A stretch of 64,000 bases of DNA from Ehretia macrophylla (lineage: Eukaryota; Streptophyta; Magnoliopsida; Boraginales; Ehretiaceae), in contig CM075770.1 in the NCBI GenBank assembly GCA_037974665.1, positions 59,655,850-59,719,849 on the forward strand, in the 5' to 3' direction. The position numbers were made by a program, and so were the translations under genes. This document shows, one piece after another, positions 10,722 through 22,836 of this stretch (its first letter is position 1; each line of letters opens with the position of its first letter). The notes beneath the pieces were generated by a model. The model was not told where the DNA came from. It made no database searches and saw only the letters and a program-made list of their open reading frames with translations.

Positions 10722-11279
10722 ATCATGTTGAGGGCACAATTCCTTTATGTGTTAACGGTTCACAGTCCCAGCCTAGAGATATGGCCCATTCAGAAGGCCC
10801 AATGGGCATAACGACAACCCATCCGCTTCAACAACGCTGCATTCTTGCAAGACGAGATATCGACGCGTTGTATGGCCCTCTAATGTCCCGCGAGTAAGGT
10901 TGTCGACCTTTTAACAGGTCTCAACATACGATCCGGGATGAAAAAACATAGCAAAAGAAGAAAAGTGGCCTGAAACTGATGAAAATGTTCAATTTTGGGC
11001 TCCAAAAATGCATACAGTGAGCAAGCTAACAGCCCCCGTCGTAGAGCTGTCGGAGAGCTTTGCAACGGTATGCTGTGCGCCGCGTAACTCCTTACGGATC
11101 AAAAGTTATGGGCACCGGAGCGACGGAGACCTGGTCACAAGCCTACTCCCTCGGTTTGTGGGCCAAACCTCCATGTGAAGCGAAGTTGTCTTGCCCAAGG
11201 TGCCGTGGGATTCGAGAATAGAAATGTGGCGGATAAAGTATCTAGGCAACCCAAACCGGAGCAAAAAATATTGAAAAGG

Positions 11280-11398
11280 GGGGTGCAACACGAGGACATC
11301 CCAGGGGGTCACCCATCCTAGTACTACTCTCGCCCAAGCACGCTTAACTTTGGAGTTCTTATGGGATCCTGTGCATTAGTGCTGGTATGATCGCACCC
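11280..11398 (-). rRNA. 5S rRNA: 5S rRNA copy 8
   Basis: Only A101T, G48A, C39A and C29A. Box A, the intermediate element and box C are all unchanged and the upstream elements are present. One of the better-preserved copies. Confidence 0.96.
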
Positions 11399-11940
11399 GT
11401 CATGTTGAGGGCACAATTCCTTTATGTGTTAACGGTTCACAGTCCTAGCCTAGAGAGATGGCCCATTCAGTAGGCCCAATGGGCTTAACGACAACCCATC
11501 CGATTCAACAATGCAGGATCCTCGCAAGACGTGATATCGATGGGTTGTAGGGCCCTCTAATGCCCCGCGAGTAACGTTGTCGTCCTTTTAATAGCTCACG
11601 ACGTAAGATCCGGGACAGAAAAAGAGAGCAAAAGAAGAAATGTGGCCCGAAACTGAAGAAAACATTCGATTTTGGGCTCCAATAACGGGCAAAGCAAGCA
11701 AGCTAGCTGCCTCCGTCGTAGAGCTCTCGAAGAGCTTTGAAACAGTATGTTGTGCGCCGGGTAACTCCTTACAGATCAAAAGTTATGGGCACTGGAGCGA
11801 CGGAGACGTGATCACAAGCCATACACCCTTTGTTTGCTGGCCCAGCCTCCACGTGAAGCGAAGTTGTCTTGCCCAAGGTGCCGCGGGATTCGATAAAGTA
11901 TCTTGGCAACCCTAACCGGAGCAAAAACACATTGAAAAGG

Positions 11941-12058
11941 GTGGTGCAACACGAGGACTTCCCAAGGGTCACCCATCCTAGTACTACTCTCGACCAAGCA
12001 CGCTTAACTTCGGAATTCTAATGGGATCCATCACATTTGTGCTGGTATGATCGCACCC
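11941..12058 (-). rRNA. 5S rRNA: 5S rRNA copy 9
   Basis: 118 nt: one base lost from the C-run at 91-95. Also G66T, C44T, C38T, a cluster of changes at 26-29 and T21A. The spacer on its left lacks about 18 bp between two GATA repeats (near 11892), giving a 660-bp step. Confidence 0.92.
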
Positions 12059-12616
12059 GTCATGTTGAGGGCACAATTCCTTTATGTGTTAACGGTTCAC
12101 AGTCCTAGCCTAGAGAGATGGCCCATTCAGAAGGCCCAATGGGCTTAACGACTGCCCATCCGCTTCAACAACGCAGCATCCTCGCAAGACGTGATATTGA
12201 CGCGTTGTAAGGCCCTCTAATGTCCCTCGAGTAAAGTTTTCATCCTTTTAACAGCTCACGACGTACGATCGGGGACGAAAAATTAGAGCAAAAGAAGAAA
12301 TGTGGCCCGAAACTAAAGAAAACATTCGATTTTTGGCTCCAAAATGGGGCACATTGAGCAAGCTAGCAGCCCCCGTCATAGAGCTCTTGGAGAGCTTTGC
12401 AACGGTATGCTGTGCGCCGCGTAACTCCTTACAGATCAAAAGTTATGGGCACCGATGCGACGGAGACCTGGTCACAAGCTCTACGCCCTCGGTTTGTGGG
12501 CCCAGCCTCCACGTGAAGCGAAGTTGTCTTGCCCACGGTGCCGGGGATTCGATAATAGAAATGTGGTGGATAACGTATCTTGGCAACCTTAACCGGAGCA
12601 AATAAAATTGAAAAGG

Positions 12617-12735
12617 GGGGTGCAACATGAGGACTTCCCAAGGGGTCACCCATCCTAGTACTACCCTCGCCCAAGCACGCTTAACTTCGGAGTTCTGATG
12701 GGATCCCGTGAATTAGTGCTGGTATGATCGCACCC
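12617..12735 (-). rRNA. 5S rRNA: 5S rRNA copy 10
   Basis: Changes G108A, C95T, A71G in the intermediate element, C29G and G25T. Full length with normal upstream elements. Its upstream spacer carries the matched GCCTATT/AATAGGC inverted repeat. Confidence 0.95.
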
Positions 12736-13295
12736 GTCATGTTAAGGGCACAATTCCTTTATGTGTTAACGGTTCACAGTCTCAGGCTAGAGAGATGGCC
12801 TATTCAAAAGGCCCAATAGGCTTAACAACAACCCATCTGCTTCAACAACGCAGCATCCTCGCAAGACGTGATATCGACGCATTGTAAGGCACTCTAATAT
12901 CTCGCGAGTAAGGTTTTCGTCCTTTTAAAAGCTCACGACGTACGATTCGTGACGAAAAAAATAGAGAAAAAGAAGAAAAGTGGCCCAAAACTGATGAAAA
13001 TGTTCGATTTTGGGCTCCAAAAATGGGCAAAGCGAGCACGCTCGCTGCCCCCGTCATAGAGCTCTCGGAGAGCTTTGCAACGGTGTGTTATGCGCCGTGT
13101 AACTCCTTACGGATCAAAAGTTATGGGCACCGGAGCGACGGAGACCTGGTCACAAGCTCTACGCCCTCGGTTTGCGGGCCCAGCCTCCACGTGAAGCGAA
13201 GTTGTCTTGCCCACGATGCCGGGGGATTCGATAATAGAAATGTGGTGGATAAAGTATCTTGGCAACCCTAACCGGAGCAAAAAAAATTGAAAAGG

Positions 13296-13413
13296 GTGGT
13301 GCAACACGAGGACTTCTAAGGGGTCACCCATCCTAGTACTACTCTTGTCTGAGCACGCTTAACTTCGGAGTTCTTATGGGATCCGGTGCATTAATGGTAG
13401 TATGATCGCACCC
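13296..13413 (-). rRNA. 5S rRNA: 5S rRNA copy 11, diverged
   Basis: 118 nt with a base missing in the 91-95 run. Changes cluster in the control region (G98A, G97T, G68A, G66A, G64A, T63C), plus C39A, C20T, G17C and C15T. Probably weak or inactive. Confidence 0.91.
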
Positions 13414-13970
13414 GTCATGTTGAGGGCACAATTCCTTTATGTGTTAACGGTTCATAGTCCCAGCCTACAGAGATGGCCTATTCAAAAGGCCCAATAGGCT
13501 TAACAACATCCCATCCGCTTCAACAACGTAGCATCCTCGCAAGACATGATATCGATGCGTTGTAAGGCCCTCTAATGTCCCGCGAGTAAGGCTGTCATAC
13601 TTTTAACAACTCACGACGTACGATCCGGGATGAAAAAATAGAGCAAAAGAAGAAAAGTGGCCCGAAACTGATGAAAACGTTCAATTTTGGGCTCCAAAAA
13701 GGGCAAAGCGAGCTCGCTCGCTGCCCCTGTCGTAGAGATCTCGGAGAGCTTTGCAACGGTATGCTGTGCACCGTATAATTCTTTACGGATCAAAAGTTAT
13801 GGGCACTGGAGCGACAGAGACCTGGTCACAAGCCCTACGCCCTCGGTTTGCAGGCCCAACCTCCACGTTAAGCGAAGTTGTCTTGCCCAAGTTGCCATGG
13901 GAGTCGATAATAGAAATGTGGTGGATAAAATATCAGGCAACCCTAACCGAAGCAAAAAAAATTGAAAAGG

Positions 13971-14089
13971 GGGGTGCAACACGAGGACTTCCCAGGGGGT
14001 TAACCATCCTAGTACTACTCTCGTCCAAGCACGCTTAACTTCGGAGTTCTGATGGGATCCGCTGCATTAGTACTAGTATGATCGCACCC
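13971..14089 (-). rRNA. 5S rRNA: 5S rRNA copy 12
   Basis: Changes G89A and G87T in box C, G66A, C28G, C18T and C15T. Box A is intact. The left spacer has lost a few bases (AAAATATCAGGCAACC instead of TATCTTGGCAACC), a variant shared with copies 19 and 48. Confidence 0.94.
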
Positions 14090-14649
14090 ATCATGTTAAG
14101 GGCATAATTCCTTTATGTGTTAACGGTTCACAGTCCCAGCCTAGAGAGATGGCCCATTCAGAAGGCCCAATGGGCTTAACGACAACCCATTCGCTTCAAC
14201 AACGGAGCATTATCACAAGATGTGATATCGACGTGTTGTAGAGCCCTCTAATGTCCCGCGAGTAAGGTTGTCTTCTTTTTAACAGCTCACGACGTACGAT
14301 CCTAGATGAAAAAACAGAGCAAAAGAAGAAAAGTGGCCCGAAACTGATGAAATTGTTCGATTTCGGGCTCTGAAAATAGGCGTAGTAAAGCATGCTTGCT
14401 GCCCCAATCTTAGAGCTCTCGGAGATCTTTGCAACGGTAAGCTGTGCACCGCGCAACTCCTTACAGATCAAAAGTTATGGGCACTGGAGCGACTGAGACC
14501 TGGTCACATGCCCTACGCCCTCGGTTTTTTGGCCCAGCCTCCACGTGAAGCGAAGTTGTCTTGCCCAAGGGGCCGTGGGATTCGATAATAGAAATGTGGT
14601 GAATAAAGAATCTTGGCAACCCTAACCGGAGCAAAAATAACTGAAAAGG

Positions 14650-14768
14650 GTGGTACAATATGAGGACTTCCCAGGGGGTCACCCATCCTAGTACTACTCT
14701 CGCCCAAGCACGCTTAACTTTGGAATTTTGATGGGATCCGGTGCATTAGTGCTGGTATGATCACACCC
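14650..14768 (-). rRNA. 5S rRNA: 5S rRNA copy 13, altered TATA-like box
   Basis: Changes C114T, G110A, G108A, G48A, C44T, G41A and C6T; the internal control region is intact. The upstream TATA-like stretch reads CTTTCTG on the plus strand instead of CTTTATG. The left spacer is the TGAAAATAGG type. Confidence 0.94.
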
Positions 14769-15325
14769 GTCATGTTGAGGGCACAATTCCTTTCTGTGTT
14801 AACGGTTCACAGTCCTAGCCTAGAGAGATGGCCCATTCAGAAGGCCCAATGGGCTAAACGACAACCCATCCACTTCAACAATGCAGCATCCTCGGAAGTT
14901 GTGATATCGACGCATTGTAGGGCCCTCTAATGTCCCGCGAGTAAGTTGTAGTCCTTTTAACAGCTCACGACATACGATTCGGGACTGAAAGACAAAGCAA
15001 AAGAAGAAATGTGGCCCGAAACTGAAGAAAACGTTCGATTTTGGGCTCCAAAAAGGGGCACAACGAGCAAGCTAGCAGCCCCCGTCGTAGAGCTCTCGTA
15101 GAGCTTTGCAACAATATGATGTGCGCCGCGTAACTCCATATGGATCAAAAGTTATGGGCACCGAAGCGATGGATACCTGGTCACAAGCCCCACGCCCTCG
15201 GTTTGCAGGCCCAGCCTCCACGTGAAGCGAAGTTGTCTTGCACAAGGTGCCGTGGGATTCGATAATAGAAATGTTGTGGATAAAGTATTTCGGAAACCCT
15301 GACCGAAGCAAAAAAAATTAAAAAG

Positions 15326-15444
15326 GGGGTGCAACACGAGGACTTCCCAGGGGGTTACCCATCCTAGTACTACCCTCGCCCAAGCACACTTAACTTCGGA
15401 GTTCTGATTGGATCCCGTGCATTAGTGCTGGTATGATCGCACCC
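15326..15444 (-). rRNA. 5S rRNA: 5S rRNA copy 14
   Basis: Changes G89A, A71G, C57T in box A, C36A and C29G. All five are shared with copy 15, and both have CATATTGAGTGCAC directly upstream. The two units are a recent tandem duplication. Confidence 0.95.
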
Positions 15445-16003
15445 ATCATATTGAGTGCACAATTCCTTTATGTGTTAACGGTTCACAGTCCCAGCCTAGA
15501 GAGACGGCCCATTCAGAAGGCCAAATGGGCTCAACGACTACCCATCAGCTTCAACAACACAGCATCCTCGCAAGATGTGATATCGACGTGCTGTAGGGCC
15601 CTCTAATGTCTCACGAGTAAGGTTGTCTTCCTTTTAACAGCTCACATAGAACGATCCGGGACCCAAAACCAGAGCAAAAGAAGAAAAGTGGCCCGAAACT
15701 GATGAAAACATTCGATTTTGGGCTCCAAAAATGGGTATAGCAAGCAAGCTACCTGCCTCCGTCGTAGAGCTCTCGAAGAGCTTTGCAACGGTATGCTGTG
15801 CGCCGCGTAACTCCTTACAGATCAAAAGTTATGGGCACCAGAGCGACGGAGACCTGGTCACTAGCCCTACGCCCTCGGTTTGCTGGCCCAACCTCTACGT
15901 GAAAAGAAGTTGTCTTCCCCAAGGTGCTGTGGGATTCGATAATAGAAATGTGGTGGATAAAGTATCTTGGCAACCCTAACCGGAGCAAAAAAAATTGAAA
16001 AGG

Positions 16004-16122
16004 GTGGTGCAACACGAGGACTTCCTAGGGGGTTACCCATCCTAGTACTAGCCTCGCCCAAGCACACTTAACTTCGGAGTTCTGATTGGATCCCGTGCAT
16101 TAGTGCTGGTATGATCGCACCC
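16004..16122 (-). rRNA. 5S rRNA: 5S rRNA copy 15
   Basis: Carries the five changes of copy 14 plus G97A and G72C in the intermediate element. Its left spacer shares rare variants (CTACCTGCCTCC, GGTCACTAGCCC, GTCTTCCCC) with the spacer left of copy 22, 4732 bp away. Confidence 0.94.
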
Positions 16123-16680
16123 ATCATATTGAGTGCACAATTCCTTTATGTATTAACGGTTCACAGTCCCAGCCTAGAGAGACGGCCCATTTAGAAGGCC
16201 CAATGGGCTTAACGACAACCCATCCACTTCAACAATGCAGCATCCTCGCAAGACGTGATATCGACGCGTTGTATGGCCCTCTAATGTCCCGCGAGTATGG
16301 TTGTTGTCCTTTTAACAGCTCACGACGTACGATCCGAGACGGAAAAACAGAGCAAAAGAAGAAAAGTGGACCGAAACAGAAGAAAACATTCAATTTTGGG
16401 CTCCAAAAACAGGTATAGCGAGCAAGCTAGCAGCCGCCGTCGTAGTGCTCCCGGAGAGCTTTGCAACGGTATGCTGTGCGCCGCATAACTCCTTACGGAT
16501 CAAAAGTTATGGCACCGAATCGATGGAGACCTGGTCACAATCCCTACGCCCTCAGTTTGCGGGCCCAGCCACCACGTGAAGCGAAGTTGTCTTGCCCAAG
16601 GTGCCATGGGATTTGATAATAGAAATGTGGCGAACAAAGTATCTTATCCACCCTAACCGGAACAAAAAAAATTGAAAAGG

Positions 16681-16799
16681 GGGGTGCAACACGAGGACTT
16701 CTAAGGGGGTCACCCATCCTAGTACTACTCTCGCCCAAACACGCTTAGCTTCGGAGTTCTGATGGGATCCGGTGCATTAGTGCTGGTATGATCGCACCG
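16681..16799 (-). rRNA. 5S rRNA: 5S rRNA copy 16
   Basis: Changes G98A, G97T, C61T and T52C in box A, and the first base G1C. The spacer on its left resembles that of copy 23 (missing G in TTATGGCACCG), supporting the same seven-unit duplication. Confidence 0.93.
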
Positions 16800-17337
16800 G
16801 TCATGTTGAGGGCACAATTCCTTTATGTGTTAACGGTTCACACTCCTAGCCTAGAGAGATGGCCCATTCAGAAGGCCCAATGGGCTAAACGACAACCTAT
16901 CCGCTTCAACAACGCAGCATTCTCGCAAGACTTGATATCGATGCATTGTATGGCCCTCTAATAACCCACGAGTAAGGTTGTCGTCTTCTTAACAGCTCAC
17001 GACGTACGATCCGGGATGAAAAAACATAGCAAAAGAAGAAAATGTTCGATTTTGGTCTCCAAAAACGGGCTTAGCGAGCAAGGTAGCTTCCCTCATCGTA
17101 GAGCTCTCAGAGAGCTTTGCAACGGTATCTTGTGCGCCGCATGACTCCTTACGGATCAAAAGTTATGGGCACCGGAGCGACGGAGACCTGGTCACAAGCC
17201 CTACACCCTCGGTTTGTGGGCCCAGCCTCCACGTGAACTGAAGTTGTCTTGCCCAAGGTGCCATGGGATTCGATAATAGAAATGTGGTGGATAAAATATC
17301 TTGGCAACCCTAACCGGAGCAAAAAAAATTAAAAAAG

Positions 17338-17456
17338 GGGGTGCGACACGAGGACTTCCCAAGGGGTCATCCATCCTAGTACTACTCTCGCCCAAGCACG
17401 CTTAACTTCGGAGTTCTTATGGGATCCGGTGCATTAGTACTGGTATGATCGCACCC
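17338..17456 (-). rRNA. 5S rRNA: 5S rRNA copy 17
   Basis: Changes T112C, C95T, G87A, C39A and C18T; box A and the intermediate element are intact. Its left spacer lacks about 20 bp between GAAAA repeats (near 17038), giving a 657-bp step. Confidence 0.95.
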
Positions 17457-18015
17457 GTCATGTTGAGGGCACAATTCCTTTATGTGTTAACGGTTCACGG
17501 TCCCAGCCTAGAGAGATGGCCCATTCAGACGGCCCAATGGGCTTAACGACTACCCATCCACTTCAACAACGTAGCATCCTCGCAAGACATGATATCGACG
17601 TGTTGTAGTGCCCTCTAATGTCCTGCGAGTAAGGTTGTCGTCCTTTTAACTGCTCACGACATACGATCCGAGACGGAAAAACAGAGCAAAAGAAGAAATG
17701 TGGCCCAAAACTGAAGAAAACATTCGATTTTGGGCTCCAAAAAGAGGCACAACGAGCAAACTAGCAGCCCCCGTGGTACAGCTCTCGGAGAGCTTGGCAA
17801 CGATATGATGTGCGCCGTGTAACTCCTTACGGATCAAAAGTTATGGGCACCGGAGCGACGGAGACTTGGTCACAAGCCCTACGCCCTCGGTTTGCGGGCC
17901 CAGCCTCCAAGTGAATCGAAGTTGTCTTGCCCAAGGTGTCGTGGGATTCGATAATAGAAATGTGGTGGATAAAGTATCTTGGCAACCCTAGCCGAAGCAA
18001 AAAAAAATGGAAAGG

Positions 18016-18132
18016 GGGGTGCAACACGAGGCTTCCTAAGGGTCACCCATCCTAGAACTACTCTCGCCCAAGCACGCTTAGCTTCGTAGTTCTGATGGGA
18101 TCCGGTGCATTCGTGCTGGTATGATCGCACCC
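18016..18132 (-). rRNA. 5S rRNA: 5S rRNA copy 18, two small deletions
   Basis: 117 nt: one base is missing near RNA 103 and one in the 91-95 run. Also G97A, C95T, A77T, T52C in box A, C46A and T21G. The 3' half is therefore poorly preserved. Confidence 0.91.
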
Positions 18133-18689
18133 GTCATGTTGAGGGCACAATTCCTTTATGTGTTAATGGTTCACAGTCCCAGCCTAGAGAGATGGCCCAT
18201 TCCGAAGGCCCAATGGGCTTAACGACAACCCATCCGCTTCAACAACGTAGCACCCTCGCAAGACATGATATCGACGCGTTGTAGGGCCATCTAATGTCCC
18301 GCGAGTAATGTTGTTGTCCTTTTAACAGCTTTCGACGTACGATCCGAGATGGAAAACAGAGCAAAAGAAGAAAAGTGGCCCAAAATTGAAGAAAACGTTC
18401 AATTTTGGGCTCCAAGAACGGGCACAGTGAGCAAGGTAGCTACCCCTGTCGTAGAGCTCTCGGAGAGCTTCGCAACGGTATGCTGTGTGCCGAGTAACTC
18501 CTTACGGATCAAAAGTTATGGGCACCGGAGAGACAGAGTCCTGGTCACACGCCCTACGCCCTCGGTTTGCGGGCCCAACCTTCACGTGAAGCAAAGTTGT
18601 ATTTACCAAGGTGCAATGGGAGTCGATAATAGAAATGTGGTGGATAAAATATCAGGCAACCCTAACCGGAGCAAAAAAAATTGAAAAGG

Positions 18690-18808
18690 GGGGTGTAACA
18701 CGAGGACTTCGCAGGGGGTTACCCATCCTAGTACTACTCTCGCCCAACCACGCTTAACTTCGGAGTTCTGATGGGATCCGGTGCAATAGTGCTGGTATGA
18801 TCGCACCC
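18690..18808 (-). rRNA. 5S rRNA: 5S rRNA copy 19, altered TATA-like box
   Basis: Changes G113A, G98C, G89A, C61G in box A and A23T. The upstream stretch reads CTTTTTG on the plus strand instead of CTTTATG, which weakens the TATA-like element. Confidence 0.94.
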
Positions 18809-18964
18809 ATCATGTTGAGGGCACAATTCCTTTTTGTGTTAACGGTTCACAGTCCCAGCCTAGAGAGATGGCCCATTCAGAAGGCCCAATGGGCTTAACG
18901 ACAACCCATCCGCTTCAACAACGCAGCATTCTCGCAAGATGTGATATCGACGAGTTGTAGAGCC

Positions 18965-18992
18965 CTCTAATGTCCCGCCTCTAATGTCCCGC
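18965..18992. repeat. 14-bp tandem duplication in a 5S spacer
   Basis: CTCTAATGTCCCGC occurs twice in a row. Every other unit has one copy. It explains why the step to copy 20 is 692 bp. Confidence 0.95.
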
Positions 18993-19381
18993 GAGTAAGG
19001 CTGTCGTCCTTTTAATGCTCACGACGTACGATCTGGGAGGAAAAATCAGAGCAAAAGAAGAAAAGTAGCCTGAAACTGATGAAAATGTTCGATTTTCGGC
19101 TATGAAAATAGGCGCTGTCAAGCAGGCTTGCTGCCCCCGTCGTAGAGCTCTCGGAGAGCTTTGCAACTGTAAGATGTGCACCACGTAACTCCTTACGGAT
19201 CAAAAGTTATGGGCACTGGAGCGACGGAGACCTAGTCACAAGCCCTACGCCATCGGTTTGTTAGCCCAGCTTCCACGTGAAGCGAAGTTGTCTTGCCCAT
19301 GGGGCCGTGGAATTTGATAATAGAAATGTGGTGGATAAAGTATCTAGGCAACCCTAATCGGAGCAAAAAAAAATGAAAATA

Positions 19382-19500
19382 GTGGTGCAACACGAGGACT
19401 TTCCAAGGGGTCACCCATCCTAGTACTACTCTCGCCCAAGCACGGTTAACTTCGAAGTTCTGATGGGATCCAGTGCATTAGTAATGGTATGATCGCACCA
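19382..19500 (-). rRNA. 5S rRNA: 5S rRNA copy 20
   Basis: Changes G99A, C95T, G56C in box A, C46T, C29T, C18T, G17T and the first base G1T. The left spacer is the TGAAAATAGG type and lies 4732 bp from the like spacer of copy 13. Confidence 0.92.
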
Positions 19501-20058
19501 GTCATGTTGAGGGCACAATTCCTTTATGTGTTAACGGTTCACAGTCCTAGCATAGAGAGGTGGCCCATTCAGAAGGCCCAATGGGCTTAACGATAACCCA
19601 TCCACTTCACCAACGCAGCATCCTCGCAAGACATGATATCAATGCATTGTAGGGCCCTCTAATGTCCCACAAGTAAGGTTGTCATCCTTTTAACAGCTCA
19701 CGACGTTCGATGCGGGACGAAAAAATAGAGCAAAAGAAGAAAAGTGGCCCGAAACTAATGAAAACATTCGATTTTGGGCTTGAAAAATGGCACAACGAGC
19801 AAGCTAGATGCCATCGTCGTAGAGCTATCGAAGTGCTATGCAACGGTATGCTGTGCATCGCGAAACTCCTTACGGATCAAAAGTTATAGGCACCGGAGCG
19901 ATGGAGACCTGGTCACAAGACCTACGCCCTCGGTTTGCCGGCCTAGCCTCCACGTGAAGCGAAGTTGTCCTGCCCAAGGTGCCGTGGGATTCGATAATAG
20001 AAATGTGGTGGATAAAGTATCTTGGCAACCCTAACTAGAGCAAAAAAAATTGAAAAGG

Positions 20059-20177
20059 GGGGTGCAACATGAGAACTTCCCAGGGGGTCACCCATCCTAG
20101 TACTACTCTCGCTCAAGCACGCTTAACTTTGAAGTTCTGATAGGATCCGGTGCATTAGTGCTGGTATGATCGCACCC
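20059..20177 (-). rRNA. 5S rRNA: 5S rRNA copy 21
   Basis: Changes G108A, C104T, G65A, G48A, C46T and C36T. Box A (50-64), the intermediate element and box C are unchanged. Upstream elements are present. Confidence 0.95.
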
Positions 20178-20735
20178 GTCATGTTGGGGGCACAATTCCT
20201 TTATGTGCTAACGGTTCACAGTCCCAGCCTAGGGAGATAGCCCATTCAAAAGGCCCAATAGGCTTAACAACAACCCATCTGCTTCAACAACGCAGTATCC
20301 TTGTAAGACGTGATATTGACGCGTTGTAGGGCCCTCTAATATCCCGCGAGTAAGGTTGTCGTCCTTTTAACAGCTCACGACGTACTATCCGGGACTGAAA
20401 AATAGAGCAAAAGAAGAAAAGTGGCCCGAAACTGATGAAAATATTCAATTTTGGGCTCCAAAAATGGGCACAGCAAGAAGCTACCTGCCTCCGTCATAGA
20501 GCTCTCGAAGAGCTATGCAACGGTATGCTGTACGCCGCGTAACTCCTTACGGATCAAAAGTTATGGGCACCAGAGCGACGGAGACCTGGTCACTAGCCCT
20601 ACGCCCTCGGTTTGCTGGCCCAGCCTCTACGTGAAGAGAAGTTGTCTTCCCCAAGGTGCCGTGCGATTCGATAATAGAAATGTGGTGGATAAAGTATCTT
20701 GGCAACCCTAACCGGAGCAAAAAAAATTGAAAAGG

Positions 20736-20854
20736 GTGGTGCAACACGAGGACTTCCCAGGGGGTTACCCATCCTAGTACTACCCTCGCCTAAGCATGCT
20801 TAACTTCGGAGTTCTGATGGGATCCCATGCATTAGTGCTTGTATGATCGCACCA
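20736..20854 (-). rRNA. 5S rRNA: 5S rRNA copy 22, upstream promoter deleted
   Basis: The gene is full length (G89A, A71G, G64A, G58A, C29G, C28T, C15A, G1T), but 49 bp immediately upstream are gone. The start joins ...ACCAG directly to CCTTGAGAG of the spacer. Both the TATA-like and GC elements fall in the missing stretch. The unit is 628 bp, exactly 49 short. The lost segment was flanked by CAG repeats. Confidence 0.94.
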
Positions 20855-21363
20855 GCCTTGAGAGACGGCCCATTAAGAAGGCCCAATGGGCTTAACGACA
20901 ACACATCCACTTCAACAACGCAGCATCCTCGCAAGACGTGATATCGACGCATTGTAGGGCCCTCTAATGTCCCGCGAGTATGATTGTTGTCCTTTTAACT
21001 GCTCACGACTTATGATCTGGGACGGAAAAACAGAGCAAAAGAAGAAGTGTGGACCGAAATTGAAGAAAACATTCAATTTTGGGCACCAAAAACAAGCATA
21101 GAGAGCAAGCTAGCAGACCCTGTCGTAGAGCTTTCGGAGAGCTTTCCAACGGTATGTTGTGCGCTGCGTAACTCCTCACGGATCAAAAGTTATGGCACCG
21201 GAGCGACGGAGACCTGGTCACAATCCCTACGCCCTCGGTTTGCGGGCCTAGCCTCCACGTGAAGCGAAGTTGTCTTGCCCAAGGTGCTGTGGGATTCGAT
21301 AATTGAAATGTGGTGGATAAAGTATCTTGGCAACCCTAATTGGATCAAAAAAAATTGAAAAGG

Positions 21364-21482
21364 GTGGTGTAACACGAGGACTTCCCAGGGGGTCACCCAT
21401 CCTTGTACTACTTTCGCCCAAGCACGCTTAACTTCAGTGTTCTGATGGGATTCGGTGGATCAGTGCTGGTATGATCGCACCC
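21364..21482 (-). rRNA. 5S rRNA: 5S rRNA copy 23
   Basis: Changes G113A, T79A, G70A, C47T, T45A, G31A, G25C and A22G. T79A, T45A and A22G recur in copies 28 and 30, marking a shared lineage. Confidence 0.93.
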
Positions 21483-22039
21483 ATCATGTTGAGGGCGCAA
21501 TTCCTTTATGTGTTAACGGTTCACAGTCCCAGCCTAGAGAGATGGCCCATTCAGAAGGCCCAATGGGCTTAACGACAACCCATCCACTTCAACAACGTAG
21601 TATCCTCGCAAGACCTGATATCGATGCATTGTAGGGCCCTCTAATGTCTAGCGAGTAAGGTTGTTGTCCTTTTAACAGCTCACGACGTACGATCCGGGAC
21701 CGAAAATTAGAGCAAATGAAGAAAAGTGGCCCGAAACTGAAGAAAACGTTTGATTTAGGGCTCCAAAAAGGGCACAGCGAGCAAGCTAACCACTCCCGTC
21801 TTAGAGCACTCGCAGAGCTTTGCAAAAATATGTTGTGCGTCGAGTAGCTCCTTACGGATCAAAAGTTATGGGCACTGGAGTGACAGAGACCTAGTCACAA
21901 GCCCTACGCCCTCGGTTTGCGGGCCCAGCCTCCACGTGAAGCGAAATTGTCTTGCGAAAGGTGACGTGGGATTCAATAATAGAAATGTAGTGGATAAAGT
22001 ATCTTGGAAACCCTAACCAGAGCAAAAAAATGGAAAAGG

Positions 22040-22158
22040 GGGGTGTGACACGAGGACTTTCCAAGGGGTCATCCATCCTAGTACTACTCTCGCCCTAGCA
22101 CGCTTAACTTTGGAGTTCTGATGGGATCCGGTGCATTAGTGCTAGTATGATCGCACCC
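22040..22158 (-). rRNA. 5S rRNA: 5S rRNA copy 24
   Basis: Changes G113A, T112C, G99A, C95T, G87A, T63A in box A, G48A and C15T. Its left spacer (CACTCGCAGAG and a GTAGCTCC variant) resembles that of copy 31, 4743 bp away. Confidence 0.93.
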
Positions 22159-22717
22159 GTCATGTTGAGGGCACAATTACTTTATGTGTTAACGGTTCAC
22201 AGTCCCAGCCTAGAGAGATGGCCCATTCAGAAGGCCCAATGGGCTTAACGACAACCCATCCTCTTCAACAACGCAGCATTCTCGCAAGACGTGATGTTGA
22301 CAGGTTGTAAGGCCCTCTAATGTCCCTCGAGTAAGGTTGTCGTCCTTTTAACAGCTCACGACGTACGATCCGGGACAGAAAAATAGTGCGAAAGTTGAAA
22401 AGTGGCCCGAAACGGAAGAAAATGTTCGATTTTGCGTTGCAAAAATGGGCATACCGAGCAAGGTCGCTGCCCCCGTCGTAGAGCTCTCAGAGAGCTTTGC
22501 AACGGTATGCTGTGCGCCGCGTAACTCCTTACGGATCAAAAGTTATAGGCACAGGAGCGACGGAGACCAGGTCACAAGCCGTACGTCCCCGCTTTGCTGG
22601 CCCAGCCTCTATGCGAAATGAAGTTGCCTTGCGCAAGGTGGCGTGGGATTCGAAAATAGAAATATGGTGGATAATGTATCTTGGCAACCCTAACCGGAGG
22701 AAAAAAAATTGAAAAGG

Positions 22718-22836
22718 GTGGTACAACACGAGGACTTCCTAGGAGGTCACCCACCCTTGTACTACTCTCGCCCAAGCATGCTTAACTTCGGAGTTCTGAC
22801 GGGTCCCGGCGCATTAGTGCTAGTCTAATTGTACCA
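22718..22836 (-). rRNA. 5S rRNA: 5S rRNA copy 25, probably defective
   Basis: About 15 substitutions, the most of any full-length copy: C114T, G97A, C93T, A83G, T79A, G58A, A37G, T33A, A27G, C15T, T12G, C10T, G7A, G5A and G1T. The changed 5' end and box C point to a degenerate copy. Confidence 0.9.
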
